DNA of 64,000 nucleotides, from NCBI RefSeq assembly GCF_025398275.1, contig NZ_JAODOR010000017.1:1-64000 (forward strand). The letters run 5' to 3'. The position numbers and the translations under genes were made by a program. Shown piece after piece: positions 26,859 to 36,474 of this stretch; position 1 is the first letter of the stretch; each line of letters begins with the position of its first letter. The notes under the pieces were generated by a model that saw only the letters and a program-made list of their open reading frames with translations, did not search any database and had not been told where the DNA came from. Origin of the DNA: Microbacterium memoriense (lineage in GTDB: Bacteria > Actinomycetota > Actinomycetes > Actinomycetales > Microbacteriaceae).

Positions 26859-27419
26859 TCAGCGAGTCGCCGACAGGCGCTGTACTTCCGTGTAGAGCTC
26901 CGCGCTGCAGGCCGCCACGGCATCGCGCCAGTCGGTGATCGCATCACCCTGCGCGTCGTCCGACACGGCTTTGAGCACCCGGATCGGCACCCCGAACTGC
27001 TGCGCCACCCAGATGTACGCGTACGTCTCCATGTCCACGAGCAGAGCGTCGAGCGCGCGGATGTGCGCGACGGCGTCGCCATCGTCGACGAAGTGATCAC
27101 CGGTGGCGATGGTCACCCCGCCGGCGCGGCCGGTCACCACACGAGACGGAAGCGAGACATGCTGACCGGCGATGCCGTCGATGTCGGTGACATCGTGCTG
27201 GATCGCGGCCGTCACGTCGAACACCCCGCGGGTACCGGGAACCACCGACCCCGCCGTGCCGACGACGAGGATCTCGTCGTAGTCGGCGGCATCCAGTCGC
27301 CGTGTCAGCGCGTAGGCCGCCTGCAGCTTCCCGGGACCCGTCACCAGGCGGTCGTAGCCGTCCAGCTCAGCGGGAAAGGCGACGAGTTCGGACGCGAGCG
27401 CGGCCACGAGAAGTTTCAC
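26859..27419 (-). CDS. PNP/UDP-family nucleosidase (MTA/SAH nucleosidase-like), short form
   Basis: 186 residues. VAALASELVAFP opening, IVVGTAGSVVPG-like EILVVGTAGSVVPGTRGVFD (phosphate/ribose loop) and DMETYAYIWVAQQFGVPIRVLKAVSDDA, which is the M-E-x-x-A purine/ribose-binding strand with the downstream Asp. The family cleaves N-glycosidic bonds of purine nucleosides, including methylthioadenosine and S-adenosylhomocysteine. It is 40-50 residues shorter than E. coli MtnN, so activity and substrate are uncertain. Confidence 0.78.
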   Translation of the reverse strand: MKLLVAALASELVAFPAELDGYDRLVTGPGKLQAAYALTRRLDAADYDEILVVGTAGSVVPGTRGVFDVTAAIQHDVTDIDGIAGQHVSLPSRVVTGRAGGVTIATGDHFVDDGDAVAHIRALDALLVDMETYAYIWVAQQFGVPIRVLKAVSDDAQGDAITDWRDAVAACSAELYTEVQRLSATR

Positions 27420-27534
27420 TTCCTCATTGTCTCAGGGGAGTCTGGCCCGCGGACGGTTTTCCCCGGGACGTCGGGTCCCACTCGTGGTCGAAGTGGGCCA
27501 GGATGGGGGAGATCGACGCATCCGAAGGAGCGAT

Positions 27535-28122
27535 ATGGCACTGCAGACGATTCTCTTGGACACTCCCGCGGGAGTCGACGCGCGCCTGGGGTGGGACCCG
27601 GGAACCACCGTGCACCACCGCCGCCGCATCATCGCCAAGGAGTTGATCGCCGCCAAGCTCGGCTGTGAAACCACAGATGTCAAGATCGAGCGGGAAGCGC
27701 CGCGCGGGTTCGGTTATCACACGCGGTTGATCGCTTCGCGTGACGGTCAGGAGCTGCCGATCGCGATCGTCACCGCCAGCTACCGCGCCGCGACGGTCGT
27801 CGCGATCTGCGACCCTGGGCTTCCCCTCGGCGTCGACATCCGCGACATGCACCCGGAACCGGCCGACATCCGTCAGATGCAGAAGCACTCCCATCTGCTC
27901 GACGAGGGCAACATCCCCGATCTGCTGCACCACTGGGTGTGCGTCCAGGCGGTCCTCGAAGCGGATGGCCGCGGCGTGCGCGTCGCGCCCGATCATGTCC
28001 AGCTCGACACCGGTCGGCGCAAGGGCTGGCTGCCCGACCGCAAGATGAAGTACGCCCTCACCGATGCGTCGCGCGAAGGGTGGGTCATCACGATCGCATC
28101 GGGCACGCTGCCGACGGTGTAA
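27535..28122 (+). CDS. 4'-phosphopantetheinyl transferase-superfamily protein, altered active site
   Basis: 195 residues. GLPLGVDIRDMHPE carries the metal-binding G-V-D of Sfp-type PPTases and LLHHWVCVQAVLEADGRGVRV aligns with the second motif, normally W-x-x-K-E-A-x-x-K-A. Here the Lys-Glu pair is Val-Gln and the last Lys is Glu. It either uses a changed mechanism or no longer transfers phosphopantetheine. GAAGGAG sits 6 bases before ATG 27535. Between this gene and the nucleosidase (27420-27534) is a CCCACT-N9-AGTGGG dyad that could be an operator. Confidence 0.7.
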   Translation: MALQTILLDTPAGVDARLGWDPGTTVHHRRRIIAKELIAAKLGCETTDVKIEREAPRGFGYHTRLIASRDGQELPIAIVTASYRAATVVAICDPGLPLGVDIRDMHPEPADIRQMQKHSHLLDEGNIPDLLHHWVCVQAVLEADGRGVRVAPDHVQLDTGRRKGWLPDRKMKYALTDASREGWVITIASGTLPTV

Positions 28123-28136
28123 CGCTCGCTCGTCAG

Positions 28137-30236
28137 TCAGTCGCCGCGCTCTGTGAGCGCGGCATCCAACTCGGCGAGCCACGCGGCGGGGTTGCCGTCG
28201 CTCGGCGCACGCCAGTCACCACGGGGTGACAGAGACCCGGCCGGCAGCACCTTCGGACCGTTGGGGATCGCCGTGCGTTTGAATTGTGCGAACCCGAAGA
28301 ACCGCTGCAGGAACACCCGCAGCCACCGCACGATCTCCTCGCGATCGTAGGCGTAGCGGTCTGCGGCAGGGAACCCGGGCGGCCACGCTCCGGCATCCGG
28401 ATCCGACCACGCCTGCTCGGCGAGGAAGACGATCTTCGACGGCCGGATACCGTAACGCAGCACGTGGAACAGAGCGAAATCATGCAGCGCGTACGGACCG
28501 ATCGTGTCCTCGGTCGACTGCACCTTGCCGTCCTGGCCCGCCGGGACGAGCTCGGGGCTGATCTCGGTGTCGAGAACCGACTGGAGGACGACTTTGGCTT
28601 CCGGAGCGAGGGTGTCGTCGTCGGAGTGCGCGATCACCCACCGGATGAGGTGCTGGATGAGCGTCTTCGGCACACCGGCGTTGACCGCGTAGTGGCTCAT
28701 CTGGTCGCCGACGCCGTACGTCGCCCAGCCGAGTGCGAGCTCGGAGAGGTCGGATGTACCGACGACGAACCCGCCGTTCTGATTGGCCAGTCGGAACAGG
28801 AAGTCGGTGCGTGCGCCGGCTTGGACGTTCTCGAAAGTCACGTCGTAGACCGGCTCGCCGTCGGCGAACGGATGCTTGATCCCCTTGAGGAGCTCACCAG
28901 CCATCGGGCGGATGTCGATCGTTTCGATCGTCGCTCCGATCGCCTCGGCGAGTGCGATCGCGTTCGACTTGGTGTGGTCGCTCGTGGCGAATCCGGGCAT
29001 CGTGTACGCGAGGATGTCGCTGCGCGGGCGCCCCATCCGATCCATCGCCCGCGCCACGACGAGCAGGGCGTGAGTGGAGTCGAGTCCCCCGCTCACCCCG
29101 ATGACGGGCTTCGGCTGCCCGATCGCCCGCATCCGCTGCTCGAGGCCGGAGACCTGGATGTTGAAGGCCTCATAGCAATCCTGGTCGAGGCGTGCGGCGT
29201 CGTCCGGCACGAAAGGGAAGCGATCGAGTGGACGACGCAGGTCCGTGAGGGACGCCGTCGGCTGCAGAGTGAAGTCGAACTCGATGAAGTCATCGCGCGG
29301 GGTGTCTGTCGGGTCGAGCTCGGCGAGTCGGTTGTCGTCGAACGTCCCCTGTCGCAGCCGATCCTGCCGGAGTCGGTCGAGGTCGATGTCCGCCAGCGCC
29401 GTGCGTGGGCCGTCGGGGAACCGCTCGGTTTCGGCGAGGAGATTGCCCGCCTCGTAGATCATCGTCTGGCCGTCCCACGAGACGTCGTTGGTCGATTCGC
29501 CCCGGCCCGCGGCGGCGTAGGCATATGCCGCGAGACAGCGAAGCGATTGTGACTGCACGAGCGAGCGCCGGTCCTCGGCGCGCGCGATCGTGATCGGACT
29601 GCCCGACAGATTGACGATGACCGTCGCGCCGGCCAGCGCCGCGCGCGACGACGGCGGAACCGGCACCCACAGGTCCTCGCAGATCTCGACCGCGAGCACG
29701 AGCCCGGGCACGTCGATGGCACGGAACAGGAGATTCGTGCCGAACATGGCCTCGACGCTGCCGTCCTCACCCTCGACGCCCAGCCGGACCGGACCGCCGA
29801 ACTCCGGGCCCGACGCGTACCAGCGACGTTCGTAGAACTCGCGATATGTCGGGAGGTAGGTTTTCGGAACCACGCCCATGACCTCGCCGCGGTGGATGAC
29901 GACCGCACAGTTGTAGAGCCGATTGCGCACGCGCAGAGGTGCGCCGACGACGAGGACCGGCATGAGGTCGACGGATGCTGCGGCGATCTCGAGCAGGGCG
30001 GCTTCCGTCGCGTCCAAGACGGGGTCCTGGAGGACAAGGTCGTCGATCGCGTATCCCGTCAGGCAGAGCTCGGGGAACACCGCGACCGCCGCGCCGTCGG
30101 CGTGCGCCGCGCGGGCGGCGTCGAGCACCGCGGCGGCGTTTCTGGCCGGGTCGGCGATCGCGACCGGGATCGTGCACGCGGCGACGCGCGCAAAGCCGTG
30201 ACGGTACGGGTTCTCGAACGGCAGACTCTCGCTCAC
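28137..30236 (-). CDS. nadE: glutamine-dependent NAD+ synthase
   Basis: 699 residues, the long two-domain form. N-terminal nitrilase-type glutaminase with the Glu-Lys-Cys triad: Glu56 in FPELCLTGY, Lys125 in VPKTYLPTY, Cys186 in VEICEDLW. C-terminal synthetase with the ATP-pyrophosphatase loop SGGLDST (382-388), YTMPGFATSDHTKSNA and GTSDLSELALGWATYG. Ammonia is channelled from glutamine to deamido-NAD in the last step of NAD synthesis. Monocistronic; converges on the PPTase-like gene with a 14-base gap. Confidence 0.97.
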   Translation of the reverse strand: MSESLPFENPYRHGFARVAACTIPVAIADPARNAAAVLDAARAAHADGAAVAVFPELCLTGYAIDDLVLQDPVLDATEAALLEIAAASVDLMPVLVVGAPLRVRNRLYNCAVVIHRGEVMGVVPKTYLPTYREFYERRWYASGPEFGGPVRLGVEGEDGSVEAMFGTNLLFRAIDVPGLVLAVEICEDLWVPVPPSSRAALAGATVIVNLSGSPITIARAEDRRSLVQSQSLRCLAAYAYAAAGRGESTNDVSWDGQTMIYEAGNLLAETERFPDGPRTALADIDLDRLRQDRLRQGTFDDNRLAELDPTDTPRDDFIEFDFTLQPTASLTDLRRPLDRFPFVPDDAARLDQDCYEAFNIQVSGLEQRMRAIGQPKPVIGVSGGLDSTHALLVVARAMDRMGRPRSDILAYTMPGFATSDHTKSNAIALAEAIGATIETIDIRPMAGELLKGIKHPFADGEPVYDVTFENVQAGARTDFLFRLANQNGGFVVGTSDLSELALGWATYGVGDQMSHYAVNAGVPKTLIQHLIRWVIAHSDDDTLAPEAKVVLQSVLDTEISPELVPAGQDGKVQSTEDTIGPYALHDFALFHVLRYGIRPSKIVFLAEQAWSDPDAGAWPPGFPAADRYAYDREEIVRWLRVFLQRFFGFAQFKRTAIPNGPKVLPAGSLSPRGDWRAPSDGNPAAWLAELDAALTERGD

Positions 30237-30406
30237 GGCACCAGTCTGTCAGTAGGGACAGCGTCGAGCGTGGCGAAAGCAGGCTGGATCGTCCGCAGAC
30301 GCTCGTGTCGGGGCCGGATGTCGTCGTTCGCCCTGCTTCCGGCGCAAGAAGGCGATCCGCGGCGCGTGTCGTGGGCCCCGGCTAGGGTCGATCGCGGAAG
30401 GGTGAC

Positions 30407-33400
30407 ATGCGATACATCGAAGACGAAGGTCGGATCGTCTGGAGCGCGAGCGACCTGAAGAGCGCAGCGGAGTGTGAATTCGCCTGGCTTCGGAAGATCG
30501 ACGCGAAACTCGGCCGCGTGCCGGCTGTCGTCGACCCGCAGGACCTCACTCTCGAACGCGCGGGAAAGCTCGGAACACAGCACGAGGTGCGCGTGCTCGA
30601 GCACTATCGGGCGCAGTTTCCGGGTCGCGTCGTCGAAATCGCCGCCGTTCACTCCTCCGACGTCGACGCCCTCGGCGCGGCGGTCTTGGCCACCGAGGCA
30701 GCGCTCGCCGATCCCCACGTCGAGGTCGTCTATCAGGCCGCCTTCTCGACGGAGGAGTTCGTCGGGTTCGCCGACTTCCTCGTGCGCGACTCCGTCGGCG
30801 AGGGGCGCCCCTGGGTCGTCCAAGACACGAAGCTCGCCCGGCACGCGCGCGTGACCGCACTCATGCAGCTGGCCGCTTATGTCGATCAGCTCGACCGGCT
30901 GCAGATCCCCCGCGCGGATCGGGTGGAACTCCTGCTGGGTGACGGCAGCACGTCGACGCATGCCGTCCGTGATCTCTTGCCCGTGTTCGGCCTGCGTCGC
31001 AACCGTCTGCGCGCCCTCATCGCCGACCGAGACCTCGCCGCCGGGGCAGGCGGCGCGCCCCTGGCGTGGGGGGACGACCGGGGGAGTCTGCGTGTCGTCG
31101 CGTGCGGCCGGTGCGCCACGTGCGACCTCGAGGTCGTCGCCCAACGCGACCTGCTGCTCGTCGCGGGCATGCGGCCTGTGCAACGCGAGCGACTTCGCGC
31201 CGCTGGCATCCATACGATCGACGACCTCGCCGCGGCGCGGCAGGTTCCCGACCGCATGTCGGGAGACACCTTCGCGGGACTGCGGACCCAGGCCGCCCTC
31301 CAACTCACCAGCCCGGCGGGAGGTGTCGACGCCCCGACGGGCTCCGGCCCCGGCGGCCCATCGGTGCCCACCTACGAGGTCGTCTTCCCGCGCGCGATCG
31401 GTGCGCTCCCGCGCCCGGATCGCGGTGACCTCTTTTTCGATTTCGAGGGTGATCCGCTCTACACCGAGACGCCGAGCGCAGGCTCCGCACCCCAGTGGGG
31501 CATCGACTATCTCTTCGGCTGGGTCGACACCGATGAGCAATACACGCCGCTGTGGGCGCACTCGTTCGCCGACGAGAAGCAGGCGCTCCAGGACTTCCTC
31601 GATTTTGTGGCGCTGCGTCGGCGCGCGCACCCGGCGATGCACATCTATCACTACGCCCCGTACGAGCCGACGCACCTGCTCGCGATGGCCGCCCGCTACG
31701 GCGTTCGCGAAGGCGATGTCGACCAACTGCTGCGCGAGGGTGTCTTCGTCGATCTCTACCCGGTGGTGCGCCGCGCCCTGCGGGTCGGCTCGCGGTCGTA
31801 TTCGATCAAGAAGCTCGAGCCGCTCTACATGGGTCCGGACGTGCGTACCAGCGACGTGCAGAAGGGTGATGACTCGATCGTCCGCTACGTCCTGTCCCGC
31901 GACCTTCTCGACGCGGGCGATGCCGCGGGTTCACAGGCCATCCTCGACGACCTCGCCGACTACAACCGCTACGACTGCGTCTCGACGCGGCGTCTGCGCG
32001 ACTGGCTCGTCGACCGTGCGCGCGAAGCGCATCTCGTGCCTTCCGCGGACACCGATCCTGCCGAGCGCCCCTATGAACCGTCCCCGCGCGCCGAGACGCT
32101 CGGGAGGCTGGCGGCAGTGGCCGGTGACGACCACGAAGCCGCCGCGCTTCGGTTGGGGTCGGCCGCGATCGACTATTACCCGCGCGAGTCCAAGACGTTC
32201 TGGGCGACGCACTTCCTCCGCCTGCGTGAGCCGGTGTCGATCTGGGAAGACACCCGCGATGTCGTCGTGCTCGATCACGATCGGTGCCGCGTCCTCACCG
32301 ATTGGCACCTGCCGGAGGGCGCTCGTGTCGCGCGCCGCGTCGTGGAACTGCGCGGCGATCTCGCGCCGGGCACCAAACTCACCGTCGGATCGGAGGCGTA
32401 CGCGCTCTACGACCTGCCGACGCCGTTCCCGCTCGAGCCCAGCCCGCGCTGGATCCACGGAGCCCGAACCCTCAAGATCGTCGACGTGCTCGATGACGGC
32501 GTCATCGTCGAAGAGAACTCGATCCAAGGGTTCACCTGGGTGGAGCTGCCGATCGCGCTCACGCCGCCGTCGCCCCCCCATGCGGGCAGCCAGCAGACGG
32601 CGATCGACCAGTGGGCGGATGCCGTGATCTCCGCGTCGCCATCTTTCCCCGCCGATGCCGCCACCGATCTGCTTCTGCGGCGCGCACCCCGCACCGGCAC
32701 GGGTGCGCTGCACCGCGGGACCGGTGACGACGTCGCCGACATCGCGCGCACGGTCATCGATCTCGACCACAGCTACCTTGCGGTGCAGGGTCCTCCGGGG
32801 ACGGGGAAGACCTACGTCGGATCGCACGTCGTCGCCCAGCTGGTGCGCGAGCGGGGGTTCAGAGTCGGGATCGTCGCCCAGTCGCACGCCGTCGTCGAGA
32901 ACATGCTGGAGCGCATCGTCGTCGCCGGCGTTCCCCGTGAGCAGGTCGGCAAAGCGCCGAAGGGGCCGGCATCCGACTCTGCCGCCTTCACGCCGATCGC
33001 CAAAAACGGCTACGCGGCCTTCGCCGAGGCGCATCCGGAGGGGTTCGTGATCGGCGGGACGGCGTGGGACCTCAGCCATGCCGGGCGGGTCCCGCGCGGA
33101 AGCCTCGACCTCCTCGTGATCGACGAGGCCGGGCAGTTCTCGCTCGCGTCGACGATCGCGGTATCGGTCTCGGCGCGACGACTACTTCTGTTGGGCGACC
33201 CCCAGCAGTTGCCGCAAGTGAGCCAGGGAACGCATCCCGAGCCGGTCGACACCTCGGCACTCGGCTGGATCATGGACGGTGCCGCTGTCATCCCGGAAGA
33301 TCGCGGCTACTTCCTGGCACAGACCCGGCGGATGCGGCCGGAGGTCGCCGAACCCGTCTCCCAGCTCAGCTACGAGGGAAAGCTCGCCGCGCACCCCTCG

Positions 33401-33928
33401 ACGGCGGGACGGCGTCTGGAGGGCGTGGATGCCGGTGTCATCCCGGTGGCGCTCGGTCATACCGGCAACGCCACCCAGTCGCCGGAAGAGGCGGCGGTCG
33501 TCGTCGACCTGGTGCGCGACCTCATCGGGCGTTCGTGGATTTCGGCCGCCGGCGTGGCGCCCAGAGCGCTCACCGAGAACGACCTGATCGTCGTGACGCC
33601 CTACAACGCCCAGCAGGTGCTGGTCGAAGAGGCGCTCGCCGCCGCCGGCTTCGACGAGGTACCCGTCGGGACCGTCGACAAATTCCAAGGTCAGGAGGCG
33701 GCAGTGGCGATCGTGTCCCTGGCGGCCTCTTCCGGGCGGGATGCTCCGCGAGGGCTCGACTTCCTCCTGCTGCAGAACCGACTCAATGTCGCCGTCTCGC
33801 GCGCCGAGCACACGGCCTACGTCGTCTACGGCACGGGGCTCCTCGACGACCTCCCGCGGACCGCCGAGGGTGTCGCTCGGCTCAGCGCATTCGCCCGGCT
33901 CGTCGGGCGGGTGCCGTCGCCGCAATGA
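30407..33928 (+). CDS. TM0106-family RecB-like nuclease fused to a Dna2/Nam7-type helicase
   Basis: 1173 residues, three modules. Residues 1-300: RecB-like nuclease, with VWSASDLKSAAECEFAWLRK, GFADFLVRD and VVQDTKLARHARVTALMQLAAY (D, D-x-K, Q-x-x-x-Y pattern). About 335-560: predicted RNase H-like domain, with DLFFDFEGDPLYTE and YNRYDCVSTRRLRDWL. About 640-1165: superfamily 1 helicase, with GPPGTGKTYVGSHVV (Walker A, near 795), LLVIDEAGQFS (Walker B, near 905), GTVDKFQGQEAAVAIVSL and QNRLNVAVSRAEHTAYVVYG. Likely a DNA repair or surveillance enzyme; no partner genes flank it. Confidence 0.9.
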   Translation: MRYIEDEGRIVWSASDLKSAAECEFAWLRKIDAKLGRVPAVVDPQDLTLERAGKLGTQHEVRVLEHYRAQFPGRVVEIAAVHSSDVDALGAAVLATEAALADPHVEVVYQAAFSTEEFVGFADFLVRDSVGEGRPWVVQDTKLARHARVTALMQLAAYVDQLDRLQIPRADRVELLLGDGSTSTHAVRDLLPVFGLRRNRLRALIADRDLAAGAGGAPLAWGDDRGSLRVVACGRCATCDLEVVAQRDLLLVAGMRPVQRERLRAAGIHTIDDLAAARQVPDRMSGDTFAGLRTQAALQLTSPAGGVDAPTGSGPGGPSVPTYEVVFPRAIGALPRPDRGDLFFDFEGDPLYTETPSAGSAPQWGIDYLFGWVDTDEQYTPLWAHSFADEKQALQDFLDFVALRRRAHPAMHIYHYAPYEPTHLLAMAARYGVREGDVDQLLREGVFVDLYPVVRRALRVGSRSYSIKKLEPLYMGPDVRTSDVQKGDDSIVRYVLSRDLLDAGDAAGSQAILDDLADYNRYDCVSTRRLRDWLVDRAREAHLVPSADTDPAERPYEPSPRAETLGRLAAVAGDDHEAAALRLGSAAIDYYPRESKTFWATHFLRLREPVSIWEDTRDVVVLDHDRCRVLTDWHLPEGARVARRVVELRGDLAPGTKLTVGSEAYALYDLPTPFPLEPSPRWIHGARTLKIVDVLDDGVIVEENSIQGFTWVELPIALTPPSPPHAGSQQTAIDQWADAVISASPSFPADAATDLLLRRAPRTGTGALHRGTGDDVADIARTVIDLDHSYLAVQGPPGTGKTYVGSHVVAQLVRERGFRVGIVAQSHAVVENMLERIVVAGVPREQVGKAPKGPASDSAAFTPIAKNGYAAFAEAHPEGFVIGGTAWDLSHAGRVPRGSLDLLVIDEAGQFSLASTIAVSVSARRLLLLGDPQQLPQVSQGTHPEPVDTSALGWIMDGAAVIPEDRGYFLAQTRRMRPEVAEPVSQLSYEGKLAAHPSTAGRRLEGVDAGVIPVALGHTGNATQSPEEAAVVVDLVRDLIGRSWISAAGVAPRALTENDLIVVTPYNAQQVLVEEALAAAGFDEVPVGTVDKFQGQEAAVAIVSLAASSGRDAPRGLDFLLLQNRLNVAVSRAEHTAYVVYGTGLLDDLPRTAEGVARLSAFARLVGRVPSPQ

Positions 33929-34040
33929 GACGCTGACGGATGCCCGTTCCTGCCCGATACCGCTGTCCCCGGCATCCGCGAGCGCGCTCTCCGAGAGCTC
34001 CTTCGGGCCTAGACTCGCCTCCACGACGAGGGGAGACATC

Positions 34041-34355
34041 ATGGTCGACGAGGCACCGCGGCAGTTCGAAATCGATCTGCCCCCCGAAGCCATCCCCGGC
34101 AGCTATGCCGATTTCGCGAATGTGTGGCATACGCCGGACGTGTTCGTGATGGATTTCGTCTCGCTGGTGCGGCCGCCGCGAGAAGACGTGGATGCCGAGG
34201 GCACGACCGTGACGGTCGTCCCCGGACGGGTCGTTCAACGGATCCGGATCCCTCCGCAGCAGGTGTTCGAGCTGGCGAAAGCCCTCACCCAGCAACTCGA
34301 GTTCTGGGAGCAGGAGACCGGGCGTCGGGCGCCCTCGCCCCTCGACGGCCCCTGA
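34041..34355 (+). CDS. DUF3467 family protein
   Basis: 104 residues. FEIDLPPEAIPGSYADFANV and FVMDFVSLVRPP followed by VVQRIRIPPQQVFELAKALT match DUF3467, a small family found across bacteria without assigned function. Start ATG 34041 with GAGGGGAG upstream. It converges on upp across 4 bases. No membrane segment; cytoplasmic. Confidence 0.88.
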   Translation: MVDEAPRQFEIDLPPEAIPGSYADFANVWHTPDVFVMDFVSLVRPPREDVDAEGTTVTVVPGRVVQRIRIPPQQVFELAKALTQQLEFWEQETGRRAPSPLDGP

Positions 34356-34359
34356 GTCT

Positions 34360-34995
34360 TTACTCGGCGGTGCCGTAGAGGCGATCGCCCGCGTCGCCGA
34401 GGCCGGGAACGATGTATCCCTTTTCGTTCAGGCGCTCATCCAGCGATCCCAGCACGAGGGTGACATCGCGGTCGCCGACCTGCTCCTGGATCTTCGCGAC
34501 GCCCTCCGGGGCGCCGAGGATGCAGATCGCGGTGACGTCTTGCGCGCCGCGGGCGAAGAGGAAGTCGATCGCGGCGCCGAGCGACCCGCCGGTGGCGAGC
34601 ATGGGGTCCAGGACGAAGCACTGCCGATCGCTGAGATCGGCCGGCAAGCGCTCGGCATAGGTGACCGGCTCGAAGGTCTCTTCATCGCGAGCCATGCCGA
34701 GGAAACCTACCTCGGCGGTCGGGAGCAGCTTCACCATTCCGTCCAGCATGCCGAGTCCGGCGCGAAGGATCGGGACGACGAGCGGACGAGGCTCGCTGAT
34801 GCGCACACCGATCGTCGTGGTGACCGGGGTCTGGATCTCGATGTCCTCGACCCGCACGTTGCGGGTCGCCTCGTAGGCCAGGAGCGTCACCAGCTCTTCC
34901 GTGAGCTGCCGGAACACCGGAGACGGTGTGCGCTTGTCGCGCAACACGGTGAGCTTATGGGTGATGAGGGGGTGGTCAGCCACGTGCACGCGCAT
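34360..34995 (-). CDS. upp: uracil phosphoribosyltransferase
   Basis: 211 residues from [16 protein letters not shown]. Converts uracil and PRPP to UMP in pyrimidine salvage. The PRPP-binding loop is [20 protein letters not shown], the N-terminal [12 protein letters not shown] and the C-terminal [17 protein letters not shown] (uracil-binding) are all conserved. The gene is divergent from tadA with 36 bases between starts, so promoters must overlap. Confidence 0.97.
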   Translation of the reverse strand: MRVHVADHPLITHKLTVLRDKRTPSPVFRQLTEELVTLLAYEATRNVRVEDIEIQTPVTTTIGVRISEPRPLVVPILRAGLGMLDGMVKLLPTAEVGFLGMARDEETFEPVTYAERLPADLSDRQCFVLDPMLATGGSLGAAIDFLFARGAQDVTAICILGAPEGVAKIQEQVGDRDVTLVLGSLDERLNEKGYIVPGLGDAGDRLYGTAE

Positions 34996-35031
34996 GTCGC
35001 TCAGCCTACGCGGTCCGCGTACGCTGAGCGC

Positions 35032-35499
35032 GTGAGCCTGCCCACCGACCCGCACCTCAGCGCCGCGATGGAGCAGGCGCTGGTTCTCGCGGCGGAGGCG
35101 GCGGAAGCGGGCGACATCCCCGTGGGAGCTGTCGTGCTCGACGCGACCGGGGGGGTCATCGGCATGGGCCGGAATCTGCGCGAGGTCACCGGGGACCCGA
35201 CGGCGCACGCCGAGGTCGTCGCCCTTCGTGCGGCGGCGGCCGCATCCGGATCGTGGAACCTCGCGGGGTGCACGCTCGTGGTGACCCTCGAGCCGTGCGT
35301 CATGTGCGCGGGCGCGATCCTGCAATCACACGTGACGCGGGTGGTCTTCGGTGCGTGGGACGAGAAGGCCGGGGCCGCTGGATCGCTCTACGACGTCCTC
35401 CGCGACCGGCGACTGCCGGTCCGCGCCGAGGTGGTCGCGGGCGTCCGGGCCGAGGAAGCATCCGCCGTGCTGCGTTCGTTCTTCGACGCGCGCCGCTAA
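35032..35499 (+). CDS. tadA: tRNA-specific adenosine deaminase
   Basis: 155 residues from GTG 35032. Cytidine/deoxycytidylate deaminase-fold enzyme converting A34 of tRNA-Arg(ACG) to inosine. Zinc and catalytic motif: His59-Ala60-Glu61 in [10 protein letters not shown] and Pro88-Cys89-Val-Met-Cys92 in [22 protein letters not shown] and AGSLYDVL are also typical. No clear Shine-Dalgarno before the GTG, so translation may be leaderless. Confidence 0.95.
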   Translation: MSLPTDPHLSAAMEQALVLAAEAAEAGDIPVGAVVLDATGGVIGMGRNLREVTGDPTAHAEVVALRAAAAASGSWNLAGCTLVVTLEPCVMCAGAILQSHVTRVVFGAWDEKAGAAGSLYDVLRDRRLPVRAEVVAGVRAEEASAVLRSFFDARR

Positions 35500-35547
35500 C
35501 CTGTCAAGCCGGGGCGCACTCGTTCCGCACGATACCCAGGGGGTCCT

Positions 35548-36468
35548 ATGTCGGTCGGTCTGCTCGCTGTCGTCGACGATATCCTCACCGCAGCGCTCAA
35601 GGCATCCGCCAAGACGGCCGGAGTCGTCATCGACGATGCCGCCGTCACCCCCCAATACGTTCAGGGGATCACGCCGGCGCGCGAGCTTCCCGTCGTCGGA
35701 AAAATCGCTCTCGGATCGCTCGCGAACAAGTTCCTCATCATCATCCCGATCGCGCTGCTGCTGACGGCGTTCGCCCCATGGGTCCTCCCGTTCCTTCTCA
35801 TCATCGGTGGCGCCTACCTCTGCTTCGAGGGTGCCGAGAAGGTGCTCGAGTGGTTCGGCTTCGCGCACGGGCACGCCGACGACGGTGCCCGTGACGAGAA
35901 GAAGCTCGTGCTCGGTGCCGTGCGCACGGACCTGATCCTCTCGACCGAGATCATGCTGATCTCCCTCGCGAGTCTCGACGCCGGCATGGGTATCTGGACG
36001 ACCCTCGCGGTCCTCGCCGTGATCGCCCTGATGATGACCGTGATCGTCTACGGCGCCGTCGCCCTGCTCGTCAAGATCGACGACATCGGCCTCAAGATGG
36101 CCAAGAGCCGCGACGTCCGCGTGCGCCACACCGGCACGCGCATCGTCCGGTCGATGCCGGTCGTCTTCCGCGTGATCAGCGTCATCGGTACCGTCGCGAT
36201 GCTGTGGGTCGGTGGGCACCTCGTGCTCGCCAACCTGGATGAGGTGGGCGTGCACGTCGTCGGCGACCTGGTCCACAGCGTGGAGCACCTGCTCGAACCG
36301 CTGGGGCCCGTGATCGTCTGGATCGGCGACACGATCGTCTCGGCGATCGCCGGGTTGACCCTCGGCCTCGTGATCGTGGGGATCGTGCTCGGCATCGGCA
36401 AGATCCTCGGCCGTCGGCCGAGCTTCAGCGAAGGTGGCGCATCGCCCGCCACGCACGGACGTGCGTGA
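35548..36468 (+). CDS. DUF808 family membrane protein (YedI-like)
   Basis: 306 residues. The opening SVGLLAVVDDILTAALKAS with VVIDDAAVTPQYVQGITPAR is the family signature, followed by KIALGSLANKFLIIIPIALLL and several further helices (about six in all). The central LGAVRTDLILSTEIMLISL and the C-terminal helix pair complete it. The family is of unknown function, thought to be an integral inner-membrane protein. GGGGG at 35539 lies upstream of ATG 35548. Confidence 0.9.
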   Translation: MSVGLLAVVDDILTAALKASAKTAGVVIDDAAVTPQYVQGITPARELPVVGKIALGSLANKFLIIIPIALLLTAFAPWVLPFLLIIGGAYLCFEGAEKVLEWFGFAHGHADDGARDEKKLVLGAVRTDLILSTEIMLISLASLDAGMGIWTTLAVLAVIALMMTVIVYGAVALLVKIDDIGLKMAKSRDVRVRHTGTRIVRSMPVVFRVISVIGTVAMLWVGGHLVLANLDEVGVHVVGDLVHSVEHLLEPLGPVIVWIGDTIVSAIAGLTLGLVIVGIVLGIGKILGRRPSFSEGGASPATHGRA

Positions 36469-36474
36469 AGGAAC

